A stretch of DNA of 64,000 nucleotides from Archaeoglobales archaeon. GTDB taxonomy: Archaea; Halobacteriota; Archaeoglobi; Archaeoglobales; Archaeoglobaceae. The stretch is from positions 214,616-278,615 of the forward strand of contig JASFYJ010000001.1 of the NCBI GenBank assembly GCA_030055525.1, given 5' to 3'. Both the position numbers and the translations under genes were made by a program. Every line of letters starts with the position of its first letter. The stretch's first letter is position 1. This document shows, piece by piece, positions 55,869-63,813 of the stretch. A model generated the notes under the pieces. That model was not told the DNA's origin, did no database searches, and saw nothing but the letters and a program-made list of their open reading frames with translations.

Positions 55869-56862
55869 AAACCCTCAAAATATTAAAGAAGGCATCTCTC
55901 TCAGCTGGAATTTTGTTCGCATTTCTTATCAGCCTTATTAGATCTTCAGCGGGAAGCCCAACAGGGGTTTTAGCTCCAGCGGAGTGGGCAATTCTTTCAT
56001 ATCCAACTGTTCCGTCGAGATCGTTTGCTCCGTAGCTTAAAGCGATCTCAGCAAGCTCCAAGCCAAGCATTACCCAGTAAGCCTTTATTGCTCTGAAATT
56101 TGAAAGCACAAGCCTTGAGACCGCTATCGTTTTTAATATGTCCACTGGAGATGGTTTAAAGCTGTATTCTGTTTCTTCAGGATGGAAGGGAAGCGGAATA
56201 AAAGCCAAGAAACCACCAGTTTTTTCCTGAAGCTTTCTCAGCTTATACAGATGGATCGCTCTATGCCTTTTGCTCTCAACATGTCCAAAGAGCATTGTAG
56301 CGTTGCTCTTGATTCCATTCTCGTGGGCTATTCGCATAACCCTCAACCATTCCTCGCTATTGCATTTTCTTGGGCATATTTCTTTGCGAACGCTGTCAAC
56401 AAGGATCTCCGCACCACCGCCAGCAAGGATTTTGAGCCCAGCGGACTTCAATCTGCTTAAAAATTCTCTAACGCTCATTTTTTCCTTCTTCGCATAGTAA
56501 TGCACTTCTGCAGCTGTCAATGCTTTTATCGTTGCTGAGCACTGCGAAGAGATCCTTCTGAAGATCTCTTCAAAATACTCGATTCCAAGCTCTGGATTGT
56601 GAGAGCCAACGATGTGCAATTCTGTTGCTCCCGCCTTTACAGCCTTCAAAGCCTCGCTAACCACTTCATCAACGCTCAGCGTGAACTGTTTTTTGCGGTG
56701 GTAGGCACAAATTTTGCATTTAGTTTCGCAGACGTTGCTGTAATTTATGTGAGCGTTAATTGAGAATGTCACGATTTTTTCCGCTTTAATTAGGCATCCA
56801 AGCTCGTGCAAGTCTTTGGCAAAGAGTTCTTCGATCTCTCTAATCGACATCTCTAAGCACAT
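55837..56862 (-). CDS. mqnE: Aminofutalosine synthase MqnE
   Basis: Radical SAM enzyme joining 3-enolpyruvylbenzoate to the adenosyl moiety to form aminofutalosine. 341 residues with NYSNVCETKCKICAYH (three cluster cysteines), HIVGSHNPELGIEYFE, LAGGGAEILVDSVRKEICP and NATMLFGHVES. Distinguished from MqnC by HIVGSHNP and by CAYH after the cluster. Overlaps mqnD by 23 bases; ATG 56850 is an alternative start. Confidence 0.9.
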   Translation of the reverse strand: MCLEMSIREIEELFAKDLHELGCLIKAEKIVTFSINAHINYSNVCETKCKICAYHRKKQFTLSVDEVVSEALKAVKAGATELHIVGSHNPELGIEYFEEIFRRISSQCSATIKALTAAEVHYYAKKEKMSVREFLSRLKSAGLKILAGGGAEILVDSVRKEICPRKCNSEEWLRVMRIAHENGIKSNATMLFGHVESKRHRAIHLYKLRKLQEKTGGFLAFIPLPFHPEETEYSFKPSPVDILKTIAVSRLVLSNFRAIKAYWVMLGLELAEIALSYGANDLDGTVGYERIAHSAGAKTPVGLPAEDLIRLIRNANKIPAERDAFFNILRVYEDREVRICE

Positions 56863-57652
56863 CCAAGCGAGGTTTTTTAACTATTCCTTTCTCTTCCGCC
56901 ATATCAAAAAGCACTTCTATTGCTTTAAACACTTTTTCAGGCATCTCAAGAGTGTATTCGTTTACATACATCGTTACGAATTTCCTGAGCTTCTCTCTGT
57001 CTATTCCCCTCGCATATCGCTCAGCGTAGCTCAAAGCTTCGTCAACATTTTCCAACGCATATCTCACACTTTCCTTCATCGCCACCAGAAAAGCCTTTTG
57101 TAATTCCAAGCTAAGATCTCTTCTTATTGCATTTACTCCGAGAGGCAGTGGGAGCTTTGTCTGCGAGCGCCACCAATCATAGAGATCGAGAACTTTCTTT
57201 AGTCCATGCTCCTCATAGCTGAGCTGAGCTTCATGTATCAAAAGCCCTGCATCAACTCTGCCACTTTTTACCGCATTTAGAATTTCATCAAATCTCATCT
57301 CTACAGTTTTGGCATCAACTGCAAGCTTCAGCAGTAGTGAAGCGGTAGTCAGCTTACCTGGAATTGCGATCTTTGCTTTCTTTAAATCCAAATCCCTCTT
57401 TGCCACCACAATCGGCCCATAACCATCTCCAACGCTCGCTCCTGCGGAGAGAAGGCGGTATTTCTCTGCAACGAATGCGTAAGCGTGCACAGATAATGCG
57501 GTGACTTCGTATTCTCCAAGCAACGCTTTTCTGTTAAGGTTTTCAATGTCCTCAACAACATTTTCAACTTTAAAGCTAAGAGGAAGCTTGCCATTGAGCA
57601 TTGCATAGAACATGAAGGCATCATCCGCATCTGGCGTATGGGCAACTTGCAT
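56840..57652 (-). CDS. mqnD: 1,4-dihydroxy-6-naphthoate synthase MqnD
   Basis: Converts cyclic dehypoxanthinyl futalosine to 1,4-dihydroxy-6-naphthoate. 270 residues: HTPDADDAFMFYAMLNGKL at the N-terminus, EVTALSVHAYAFVAEKYRLL, SAGASVGDGYGPIVVAKRD, GKLTTASLLLKL, GLLIHEAQLSYEEHGL. First gene of the overlapping operon mqnD-mqnE-mqnA-mqnC. mqnB or an aminofutalosine deaminase is not in the window, so the middle step is encoded elsewhere or by another nucleosidase. Confidence 0.9.
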   Translation of the reverse strand: MQVAHTPDADDAFMFYAMLNGKLPLSFKVENVVEDIENLNRKALLGEYEVTALSVHAYAFVAEKYRLLSAGASVGDGYGPIVVAKRDLDLKKAKIAIPGKLTTASLLLKLAVDAKTVEMRFDEILNAVKSGRVDAGLLIHEAQLSYEEHGLKKVLDLYDWWRSQTKLPLPLGVNAIRRDLSLELQKAFLVAMKESVRYALENVDEALSYAERYARGIDREKLRKFVTMYVNEYTLEMPEKVFKAIEVLFDMAEEKGIVKKPRLDVLRDVD

Positions 57653-57714
57653 GCGGTAACTTTTCAGGGCATCATAAAGATCTTTTTCTTAAAATCCACG
57701 AAAATTTTTTAAAT

Positions 57715-58039
57715 TCGAAACCTCTTAAAAGTAAACTCTGTGTACAGAAGAGAACAGGACGACAGATAAAGAAGCTAAAGGAACTTGGTTTCAATTTCAG
57801 AAGAGTTGGACTGATTTTAATCGCTACAGATAACATCAAGAAACACCTGATTCCGGAGTTGAAGAGAAATATGTCATCTAGTAAATGAAGCTGAAGTTGA
57901 AGATGTTTTGAAGCTGAACCCTTGCTTTGACAGTGTTAGGCATGTAATGGGAGCGGGAAAAGGCTGTGAAAAATGTAATGCAGACATAATGGTTTTTATA
58001 CAGAGATCCCTTAATTATCTTAATGGTTGTAAAAAGTGA
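57715..58039 (+). pseudogene. Remnant of GlpA-like FAD oxidoreductase with BFD domain
   Basis: Two coding fragments in different frames. Fragment 1 (57718-57888) reads KPLKSKLCVQKRTGRQ, IKKLKELGFNFRRVGLILIA, TDNIKKHLIPELKRN, the pattern of the middle FAD domain of glycerol-3-phosphate or 2-hydroxyglutarate dehydrogenase-like proteins. Fragment 2 (57869-58039, other frame) reads ICHLVNEAEVEDVLKLN then MGAGKGCEKCNADIMVFI, a BFD-like [2Fe-2S] C-terminus with the GCxxC motif kept and one early Cys replaced. The FAD N-terminus and the section between are missing. Decayed gene, directly upstream of its likely FAD partner. Confidence 0.65.
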
Positions 58040-58045
58040 TCTCAG

Positions 58046-58768
58046 ATGGTATCGGTGGACTACGTAGTGGTGGGAGCAGGATATTCTGGTCTAATGTGCG
58101 GTAAAAGGTTGATCGAGAAGGGTTTTAACATACTTGTATTCGAAATGCGAGAGGTGGGTGGTGAGTTAAGCACATTCGCAAAGCTTAGCGATTTCAGAGC
58201 TAGATATGAGAAGTACATAGAAAAGGTCGAACAGCTAAGTCAGGAAGTTCCAGTGGAGAAGGGGACCGTTATAAAATCCAAGCCGGTCATTGTAAGCTCA
58301 GAGACGGGACTAAAGAGATTAGAATCCAAAAAAGTGATAATATGCACCGGAGCTACAGATGTAGCGCCTGCAAGGCTCAACGTTTTGGGAAAAAAGATCG
58401 GGGGAATATATACTTTAGAAAACGCTCTAAGATTGATGGCGGGAAATATGAGACTAGGAAAAAAGATACTCTTTGTAACAAAGGAAGATAAAATAGTGAG
58501 TGTAGCAGAAGAACAGTTCTATAGGCTGAACTACGAAGTTGAGCTAGTGAAACTTGAAGGAGATATAAACGTAATAGGAAAAGATCATGTCGAAGCTGTT
58601 GAAGTTGCGGGAGAAAAGTACAGCTGCGATGCCTTGGTTATATACGGAGGAAGGGAACCTTTCAACCCCTTAAAGCTTCGAGGTACGCCAGTTGGTAATG
58701 TAATATCCTGCACATACGATTACTCAAAGGTTGAAGAAAACGTTAAAAATTTCGTTTCAAAATTGTAA
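58046..58768 (+). CDS. Compact FAD-binding oxidoreductase (HcnB/GlpB-like partner), possibly degraded
   Basis: 240 residues. VDYVVVGAGYSGLMCGKRLIEKG is a full FAD dinucleotide-binding motif, VIICTGATDVAPARL and the final NPLKLRGTPVGNVISC stretch match pyridine nucleotide-disulfide oxidoreductases. Related partner subunits are about 400 residues; the second Rossmann region is shortened (KKILFVTKEDKIVSVAEEQF). The upstream FAD/BFD gene is a remnant, so this may be a survivor of a lost complex or decaying itself. Confidence 0.65.
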   Translation: MVSVDYVVVGAGYSGLMCGKRLIEKGFNILVFEMREVGGELSTFAKLSDFRARYEKYIEKVEQLSQEVPVEKGTVIKSKPVIVSSETGLKRLESKKVIICTGATDVAPARLNVLGKKIGGIYTLENALRLMAGNMRLGKKILFVTKEDKIVSVAEEQFYRLNYEVELVKLEGDINVIGKDHVEAVEVAGEKYSCDALVIYGGREPFNPLKLRGTPVGNVISCTYDYSKVEENVKNFVSKL

Positions 58769-58776
58769 AAGCAAAC

Positions 58777-58786
58777 GTTTTTAACA
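58777..58786 (+). promoter_or_regulatory. TATA box of iorA
   Basis: GTTTTTAACA centred about 25 bases before ATG 58806; leaderless spacing. Confidence 0.5.
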
Positions 58787-58805
58787 CAGATCTTCTTGCG
58801 TTTTT

Positions 58806-60656
58806 ATGCTAAAGGATGTAATAAAAGATAGCGCTGGCGAAAAAGTATTTTTACTTGGCAACGAAGCCATAGCGAGAGGAGCTATTGAAGCAGGAATAGA
58901 TGTTTTCGCTGCCTATCCTGGAACTCCGAGTAGTGAAGTTGCGGATACGTTGAGTGAAGCCTGCAAACTGCTTAAAGGTAAAATGGATTTTTACATGGAA
59001 TACTCTGCCAACGAAAAGGTGGCTTTTGAGGTGGCCGTTGGAGCTTCACTTGCAGGAAAGCGCGGAATGGCTGCAATGAAACATGTCGGCGTAAACGTTG
59101 CTGCAGACACCCTTTTCAGCTTTGCATATGTCGGAGCTAGAGGTGGCTTTGTTCTTTTAACAGCCGACGATCCATTTATGCATAGCAGCCAGAACGAGCA
59201 AGATAACAGATGGTACGGTATGGCCGCAAAATTGCCAGTGATAGAACCTTCAAGTGTTCAAGAGGCGAAAGATTTCACAAAAATCGCCTTTGAGATCTCA
59301 GAAAAATTTGGGATCCCTATAATTCTCAGAAGCTATACTCGATTGAGTCATGCAAGTGGAATTGTAAAACTCGGAGAAATTCCAGAAAAAAGGTTGGAAA
59401 AAGTTGAATGGGAACGACACCCTGAAAAAGATGTCGTACTTCCGGCGATTGCGAGAAAACTGAAACCAATATTACTTGAAAAACTTGAAAAAGTTCGAAA
59501 GTATTTCGAAGAAAGTAGTATGAATTGGATTGAAGATGGAGAAGGTGATATAGGCGTTCTAACCTGTGGTTTAAGTTATGCTTATGCAAAAGAGGCGATG
59601 GAAAGATTGAAAGTTAAATTACCCCTCTTGAAGATCTCAACACCTCACCCATTCCCAAAAAAGATTGTTGAAGACTTCATATCTAACCTAGACGGTGTTA
59701 TTGTTGTTGAGGAGGTGGATCCATTCTTAGAGATGCAGCTAAGAAATTACGATGTCGAAATATACGGTAAGATGAACGGTTACATGCCCATGAACTATGA
59801 ATACAACGTCAACGTAGTTGAAGCTGGAATAGCAAAAGTTATGGGGATAAAACCGAGTTTTGAGCAGAAGGATGTAAGTTACCTTGTTTCTAAAGCTCCT
59901 CCACGCCCTCCAGTCCTATGCGCCGGATGCCCACATACTGCAAGCTTCTATGCGATCAGACAGGTTGTTAACGAAGTTGGTAACACAGTTTTGCCGAGCG
60001 ATATTGGATGCTACACATTGGGCATAAACAAGCCCTTTGAAGGAGTTGATATAACGATATGCATGGGAGCCAGCGTTGGCGTATCCAATGGGTTAGCTCA
60101 TGTTGTAAGAAACCCTATAATTGCAACCATAGGTGACTCAACGTTCATACACGCTGGGATACCTGCACTTATAAATGCAGTTTACAACAATGCAAAGTTT
60201 GTTTTGGTTATCTTAGACAACCAAACTACCGGAATGACTGGGCACCAGCCACATCCTGGGACGGGAGTTAAAGGATGTGGAGAAGTTGGAAAGGCTGTCA
60301 AAATTGAAGAAATCGTAAAAGGTTGCGGAGTTGAGTTTATCGAAGTTGTACAACCTTACAATGTAAATAGAATGATTGAAGTATTAAAGAAGGCAATAAA
60401 ACACAACGGTGTAGCGGTAATAATCGCTCGCCAGCCTTGTGCAATTCTTTGGGCAAGGGAACGCAGGAAAAAGGGGACTCTTGTTACCTTCAGGGTAACA
60501 GAAAATTGTAGCCTATGTTTGAAATGCTTAAAATCCTTCAACTGTCCCGCAATAGTTTACGATGGGGAAAAAGTAGAGATAGATGAAGCCACGTGCGTAG
60601 GCTGCGGAGTGTGTGCAAAAGTATGTCCGGAGAGGGCGATAAGAGTAAGATCTTAA
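58806..60656 (+). CDS. iorA: Indolepyruvate:ferredoxin oxidoreductase alpha subunit
   Basis: 616 residues. TPP-dependent oxidation of aryl pyruvates from aromatic amino acids to aryl-acetyl-CoA, reducing ferredoxin. N-terminal pyrimidine-binding half (AAYPGTPSSEVADTLSEA, MEYSANEKVAFEVAVGASLAG), C-terminal TPP half (PVLCAGCPHTASFYAI, GDSTFIHAGIPALINAVYNN) and two [4Fe-4S] motifs at the end (CSLCLKCLKSFNCP, CVGCGVCAKVCP). The beta subunit gene iorB is not adjacent. Start ATG 58806 fits the TATA box. Confidence 0.93.
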   Translation: MLKDVIKDSAGEKVFLLGNEAIARGAIEAGIDVFAAYPGTPSSEVADTLSEACKLLKGKMDFYMEYSANEKVAFEVAVGASLAGKRGMAAMKHVGVNVAADTLFSFAYVGARGGFVLLTADDPFMHSSQNEQDNRWYGMAAKLPVIEPSSVQEAKDFTKIAFEISEKFGIPIILRSYTRLSHASGIVKLGEIPEKRLEKVEWERHPEKDVVLPAIARKLKPILLEKLEKVRKYFEESSMNWIEDGEGDIGVLTCGLSYAYAKEAMERLKVKLPLLKISTPHPFPKKIVEDFISNLDGVIVVEEVDPFLEMQLRNYDVEIYGKMNGYMPMNYEYNVNVVEAGIAKVMGIKPSFEQKDVSYLVSKAPPRPPVLCAGCPHTASFYAIRQVVNEVGNTVLPSDIGCYTLGINKPFEGVDITICMGASVGVSNGLAHVVRNPIIATIGDSTFIHAGIPALINAVYNNAKFVLVILDNQTTGMTGHQPHPGTGVKGCGEVGKAVKIEEIVKGCGVEFIEVVQPYNVNRMIEVLKKAIKHNGVAVIIARQPCAILWARERRKKGTLVTFRVTENCSLCLKCLKSFNCPAIVYDGEKVEIDEATCVGCGVCAKVCPERAIRVRS

Positions 60657-61174
60657 TCCCAGACAGAGCCCTGATATTTGGCCGTTTTCAACCTTTTCAT
60701 TTGGGCCACGTAAAAGTGGTGGAGTGGGCTCTGCAGAAGTTCGATGAGTTAGTTCTTCTAATAGGAATGGCCGATGAAAGCCACACATTTCAGAACCCAT
60801 TTACAGCGGGAGAAAGAATATGGATGATAAGGGAGGGACTCAAGGAGTTCAACGTTGATTTGGGGAGAATAATAACAGCCACAGTACCAACCATGCGAGT
60901 TTACGTAGGACATGCTCTTTATATAATAAATCTCGTTCCACATATAAAGGCAATTATAACAAGAAACCCTGTTATTGCGAAAGTTTTTATGGATGCCGGA
61001 CTTGAGGTTATACAACCACCACTTTTCAGCAGAGAAATTTACAGAGGTAGCTATATCAGACAGATGATGCTTGAAGATCTAGAATGGGAAAAATTTGTTC
61101 CTAAATCTGTTGCAAAGATCGTAAAGTTTTTAAACGGCGAGGAAAGGATAAAAATCGCCTGCTCAAAGGATTAA
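60623..61174 (+). CDS. nadM: Nicotinamide-nucleotide adenylyltransferase, archaeal type
   Basis: Makes NAD from NMN and ATP. GRFQPFHLGHVKVVEWAL carries the HxGH nucleotidyl-transferase motif, ESHTFQNPFTAGERIWMI and YRGSYIRQMM are the other conserved sites. The only in-frame start before the GRFQPF strand is ATG 60623, giving 183 aa with a 20-residue N-terminal extension beyond the usual start and a 34-base overlap with iorA; no ATG, GTG or TTG lies closer. Confidence 0.9.
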   Translation: MSGEGDKSKILIPDRALIFGRFQPFHLGHVKVVEWALQKFDELVLLIGMADESHTFQNPFTAGERIWMIREGLKEFNVDLGRIITATVPTMRVYVGHALYIINLVPHIKAIITRNPVIAKVFMDAGLEVIQPPLFSREIYRGSYIRQMMLEDLEWEKFVPKSVAKIVKFLNGEERIKIACSKD

Positions 61175-61254
61175 AGCTAAAATCTTTTTGTTCTCTCATC
61201 CCCTTACTTTCCTAGCAAAAAATTAATTAACACAGAGGGCAAATAAAAATAGCT

Positions 61255-61327
61255 GCCGCCGTGGCTCAGCTGGAAGAGCGGGTGACTCGTAATCACCAGG
61301 TCGCGGGTTCAAACCCCGCCGGCGGCT
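61255..61327 (+). tRNA. tRNA-Thr (anticodon CGT)
   Basis: Full cloverleaf, 73 bases without encoded CCA: acceptor GCCGCCG/CGGCGGC, D-arm GCTC/GAGC, anticodon stem GGTGA/TCACC with loop CTCGTAA (anticodon CGT), T-arm GCGGG-TTCAAAC-CCCGC. No intron and no long variable arm. Confidence 0.96.
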
Positions 61328-61365
61328 TACTTTGTTCAAAATCCAAACTTCCAGCCATTTTTATT

Positions 61366-61482
61366 TTATAAATGGTTCTTAAATATCTCTCTTGATTGGT
61401 TGAGCAAATTTCTCATTATTTTAAGGGTCTCAACGATGGATTCTATTCTGGATTTAATCTCCGCAAGCTCTTTTATGATCAA
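61366..61482 (-). pseudogene. Short helical open frame, possible gene fragment
   Basis: 38-codon frame from TTG 61482, with a stop just upstream. It reads ELAEIKSRIESIVETLKIM then NLLNQSREIF, a heptad-like amphipathic helix as in the tail of small antitoxin-type or membrane-associated proteins. Too short to assign and without a clear ribosome binding site; it may be chance or the end of a decayed gene. Confidence 0.3.
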
Positions 61483-61547
61483 TTCTCCGCTTAATTAGTT
61501 ATTCTTACATCGAACTTCCTCGATTGGCTGATATTTAGCTTAAAAGT

Positions 61548-61780
61548 TCAGTCAACTTTTGGAGCAAATTCAATGCGCAGATATGGTCTCGTCGCAGTAT
61601 TTGAGTTCTCTTTGGAGTTGAAAGTAATTCTTGTAGCCTGATTTTCGTTGCTCGACTTTATGCACCATCCATAATTTGCGGTTTCGGCGAATAGCTGAAC
61701 GTCTGTCCAAGCTAGTTGTTGGAGTTATGCTATGGGTTGGATCGTTCTCAAATGTTTGCTAAAAATGGTGTTTATTCTAT
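61548..61780 (-). pseudogene. DNRLRE-like surface-protein domain remnant
   Basis: Minus-strand frame 61715-61548 encodes 55 residues: AWTDVQLFAETANYGWCI, KSSNENQATRITFNSKENS, TATRPYLRIEFAPKVD, then a stop. The spacing of W-DVQ, NYGW, a Ser-containing strand and RPYLRIEF is that of the C-terminal part of DNRLRE/TGF-propeptide-like secreted domains. An in-frame stop cuts it off upstream; another frame just before gives ENDPTHSITPTTSL, also fitting the domain, so a frameshift is likely. No intact N-terminus or signal peptide is left. Confidence 0.55.
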
Positions 61781-61843
61781 CTGGAATGGAGATATTGTGA
61801 AAAGTCTTGATTTATGTCTGAATTTGCTATAAAAAATAATATT

Positions 61844-63502
61844 TTATTGTTTCACAAAAAGAATTTCGATATAGTTGGTGCTTAGATTCCATGGCGCTCG
61901 ACCAGTAGGACAGGGATTTCCTGGCTCTTTAGAAATACAACGAATAGACACCAAGATTTGTTGATTAACAAAGTCGTTTGCATTTAGCTGAACCTCCAAT
62001 TCACCACCACCAAGTCCCTGTTCCCTCGGATTCTCAAGATTGTTGTTAAGGTATATCAACGCATATGCATCCCTTCTCCCATCTTTTTCGCTACAAGTGC
62101 CATTCCATATAAGTATGGGAGAAACACTCGAATTAATGGTATATGGCAATTTGAAAGTAAAGTTTTGCCATGCACAATTTTGTGTAGAGTTTGCCCAAAT
62201 AGATTGGCCGTCAATCCATCCTACAAAAGAGTTGTTGTAACTGCTGCACACAGGCGAACAAGATATACCCGACAGAGTTGCCCCCCTCACTTTTGAGAGA
62301 CTACCTACAGGCGGGCATGTAGGACATGGTGTGGGAGTGGGACAGGGAGGACACTCTCCATTAGCTGGACACTCTTCGCAGAAAGGGACGGATGCGTTAA
62401 CCTCCACTGTGAAATATTGTGGTTCTACCCCATTTGCTGTAAAAGATACTGTACATGTAACTGTTTCATTTGGATCGTTGGGGGTTACGTTCGCGTTAAA
62501 GTAATACCAAACCTCACCTCGTTCGTTTGTAACAGTCTGATATGGGTTGAAATTACAAATTCCGTTGCTTGGAGACACAGAAACTGTTACATCATAGTTT
62601 TTGACAGGATTTCCAAACCTATCTACAAGCTTAGCACCAAGCATTACCGTGGAATACTGATAAACACTAAATTGAGTATCTGTAAGTGGAATGAATTTGT
62701 CTGGAGTTACTCCAAAATCTTGAGACGTTTCGCCACCAACAACTGCATAGACCTCAAACACGTTGATCGAAAGTATAATACTCTTAAGATTCGCAACTTC
62801 GACAACGTTACCACTTCTGCTGACCTTTACTTCTGGATTGTCCTTGTAAACTTCTTTGAGCGTAGAATTCCACCATTCCGCAGTTTTTTCATCAAAACAT
62901 TCAAAAATGATGTTTCCACTGAACAAATTTCTTCCACCAACAGAGACCGGAATCAAAATCAAGTTTGCTGTCTCAGTTGTTGCAAAACTGTTGAACTTCG
63001 CTTTCAAAATGTAAAGCGAAATGGAATTTTTACTGAATGAGTTCTGATCAGATTCCTTCAAAACAACGGAATCTTCAAGCCTTAAAACCGCTGAATGCTC
63101 ATAAATTAGCTTTGAGCGAGAAGAATAAAAATAATTTGGTTCAAAAATAATCGCGGAGGTTTCATCCTCCACTAAAGTACTCCCGTCGATATTTAAAATT
63201 CTAATCCCCAAATCTTTAACTGATATCGTTGTTGATGCCTTCGATGGAGATACAAGAACGTAATAATTGGGATAATCAACTCCAGCCTTTAAAACTATCT
63301 TTGCCTGATTTCCTGTTGATGAGGATAAAGATATAGCTTCGCCGAGGCTTGCAACATCGTACTTCAGATCGCTGAAATGTTTGGCCTCTACAGCTCTATT
63401 CCATTGAGGAACAGCATTTGCTTGGAGTATACCAATCAGTCCCATCACTATAGACATCAGCAGGATGAATCCGATAAGCGGTGAAACAGCCCGGCTATCC
63501 AT
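61844..63502 (-). CDS. Large pilin-like secreted protein with Ig-like and Cys/Pro linker regions
   Basis: 552 residues. N-terminus SRAVSPLIGFILLMSIVMGL is the archaeal type IV pilin/DUF1628 signature (short charged leader, then hydrophobic helix), so it is a candidate substrate of a prepilin peptidase. A beta-rich region follows, then a Big_1-type Ig-like domain at about 285-385 (KLVDRFGNPVKNYDVTVSVS), a Cys/Pro-rich linker at about 390-420 (CEECPANGECPPCP, TPCPTCPP), and a beta-rich C-terminal domain with six cysteines and several N-x-S/T sites. Much larger than a structural pilin; perhaps a minor pilin-type adhesin. Its TATA box (63524-63533) is at leaderless distance. Confidence 0.75.
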   Translation of the reverse strand: MDSRAVSPLIGFILLMSIVMGLIGILQANAVPQWNRAVEAKHFSDLKYDVASLGEAISLSSSTGNQAKIVLKAGVDYPNYYVLVSPSKASTTISVKDLGIRILNIDGSTLVEDETSAIIFEPNYFYSSRSKLIYEHSAVLRLEDSVVLKESDQNSFSKNSISLYILKAKFNSFATTETANLILIPVSVGGRNLFSGNIIFECFDEKTAEWWNSTLKEVYKDNPEVKVSRSGNVVEVANLKSIILSINVFEVYAVVGGETSQDFGVTPDKFIPLTDTQFSVYQYSTVMLGAKLVDRFGNPVKNYDVTVSVSPSNGICNFNPYQTVTNERGEVWYYFNANVTPNDPNETVTCTVSFTANGVEPQYFTVEVNASVPFCEECPANGECPPCPTPTPCPTCPPVGSLSKVRGATLSGISCSPVCSSYNNSFVGWIDGQSIWANSTQNCAWQNFTFKLPYTINSSVSPILIWNGTCSEKDGRRDAYALIYLNNNLENPREQGLGGGELEVQLNANDFVNQQILVSIRCISKEPGNPCPTGRAPWNLSTNYIEILFVKQ

Positions 63503-63523
63503 CGGAGTAAATATTTTTGGAAG

Positions 63524-63533
63524 ATTTTAAAAT
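63524..63533 (-). promoter_or_regulatory. TATA box of pilin-like gene
   Basis: Minus-strand TTTTAAAATC centred about 27 bases before ATG 63502. Confidence 0.5.
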
Positions 63534-63656
63534 TTTTGCTTTTAAGAAATGGTCAGAGGTTCTCAAAAAATTTTACAAAAAAATTGAATGTCGGTTCATT
63601 TAACCCTTTTAACTTTCCCAACCTAACACACTTTTACTACTTCTGAGAGAATCCGA

Positions 63657-63672
63657 AAATTGTCAACAATTT
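63657..63672. repeat. Near-palindrome upstream region of right-end genes
   Basis: AAATTGT-CA-ACAATTT: perfect 7-base arms with a 2-base spacer in the intergenic stretch 63503-63717, which has no recognisable gene. Candidate dimeric-regulator site; no adjacent promoter is clear. Confidence 0.35.
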
Positions 63673-63717
63673 AAGTGGACTTTTGAGGGCAATATGGTTT
63701 CCACTTCCTTCCGTTAG

Positions 63718-63813
63718 ATGGGATTGGATTTTTTAAATTTTGAGGAGATGATCTGGTTTGTTTCACCTGAAAAGGTGAGGGAGACGATAAAAAACTGGTT
63801 CGAAAGATGTTAG
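63718..63813 (+). other. Short open frame (31 aa), possible gene fragment
   Basis: ATG 63718 to TAG: MGLDFLNFEEMIWFVSP, EKVRETIKNWFERC. Good amphipathic pattern, but no ribosome binding site, and its last bases overlap the convergent partial gene. Could be a micro-protein or a decayed fragment. Confidence 0.25.

Larger units (their letters stand above)
61328..61843. other. Gene-free stretch containing decayed coding sequence
   Basis: 516 bases between tRNA-Thr and the pilin-like gene with no intact gene. On the minus strand it holds a clear C-terminal fragment of a secreted-protein domain (61548-61715, with possible further remains to about 61780) and a short helical frame (61366-61482), both described separately. 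The rest is AT-rich with no recognised repeat or RNA. Confidence 0.6.
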
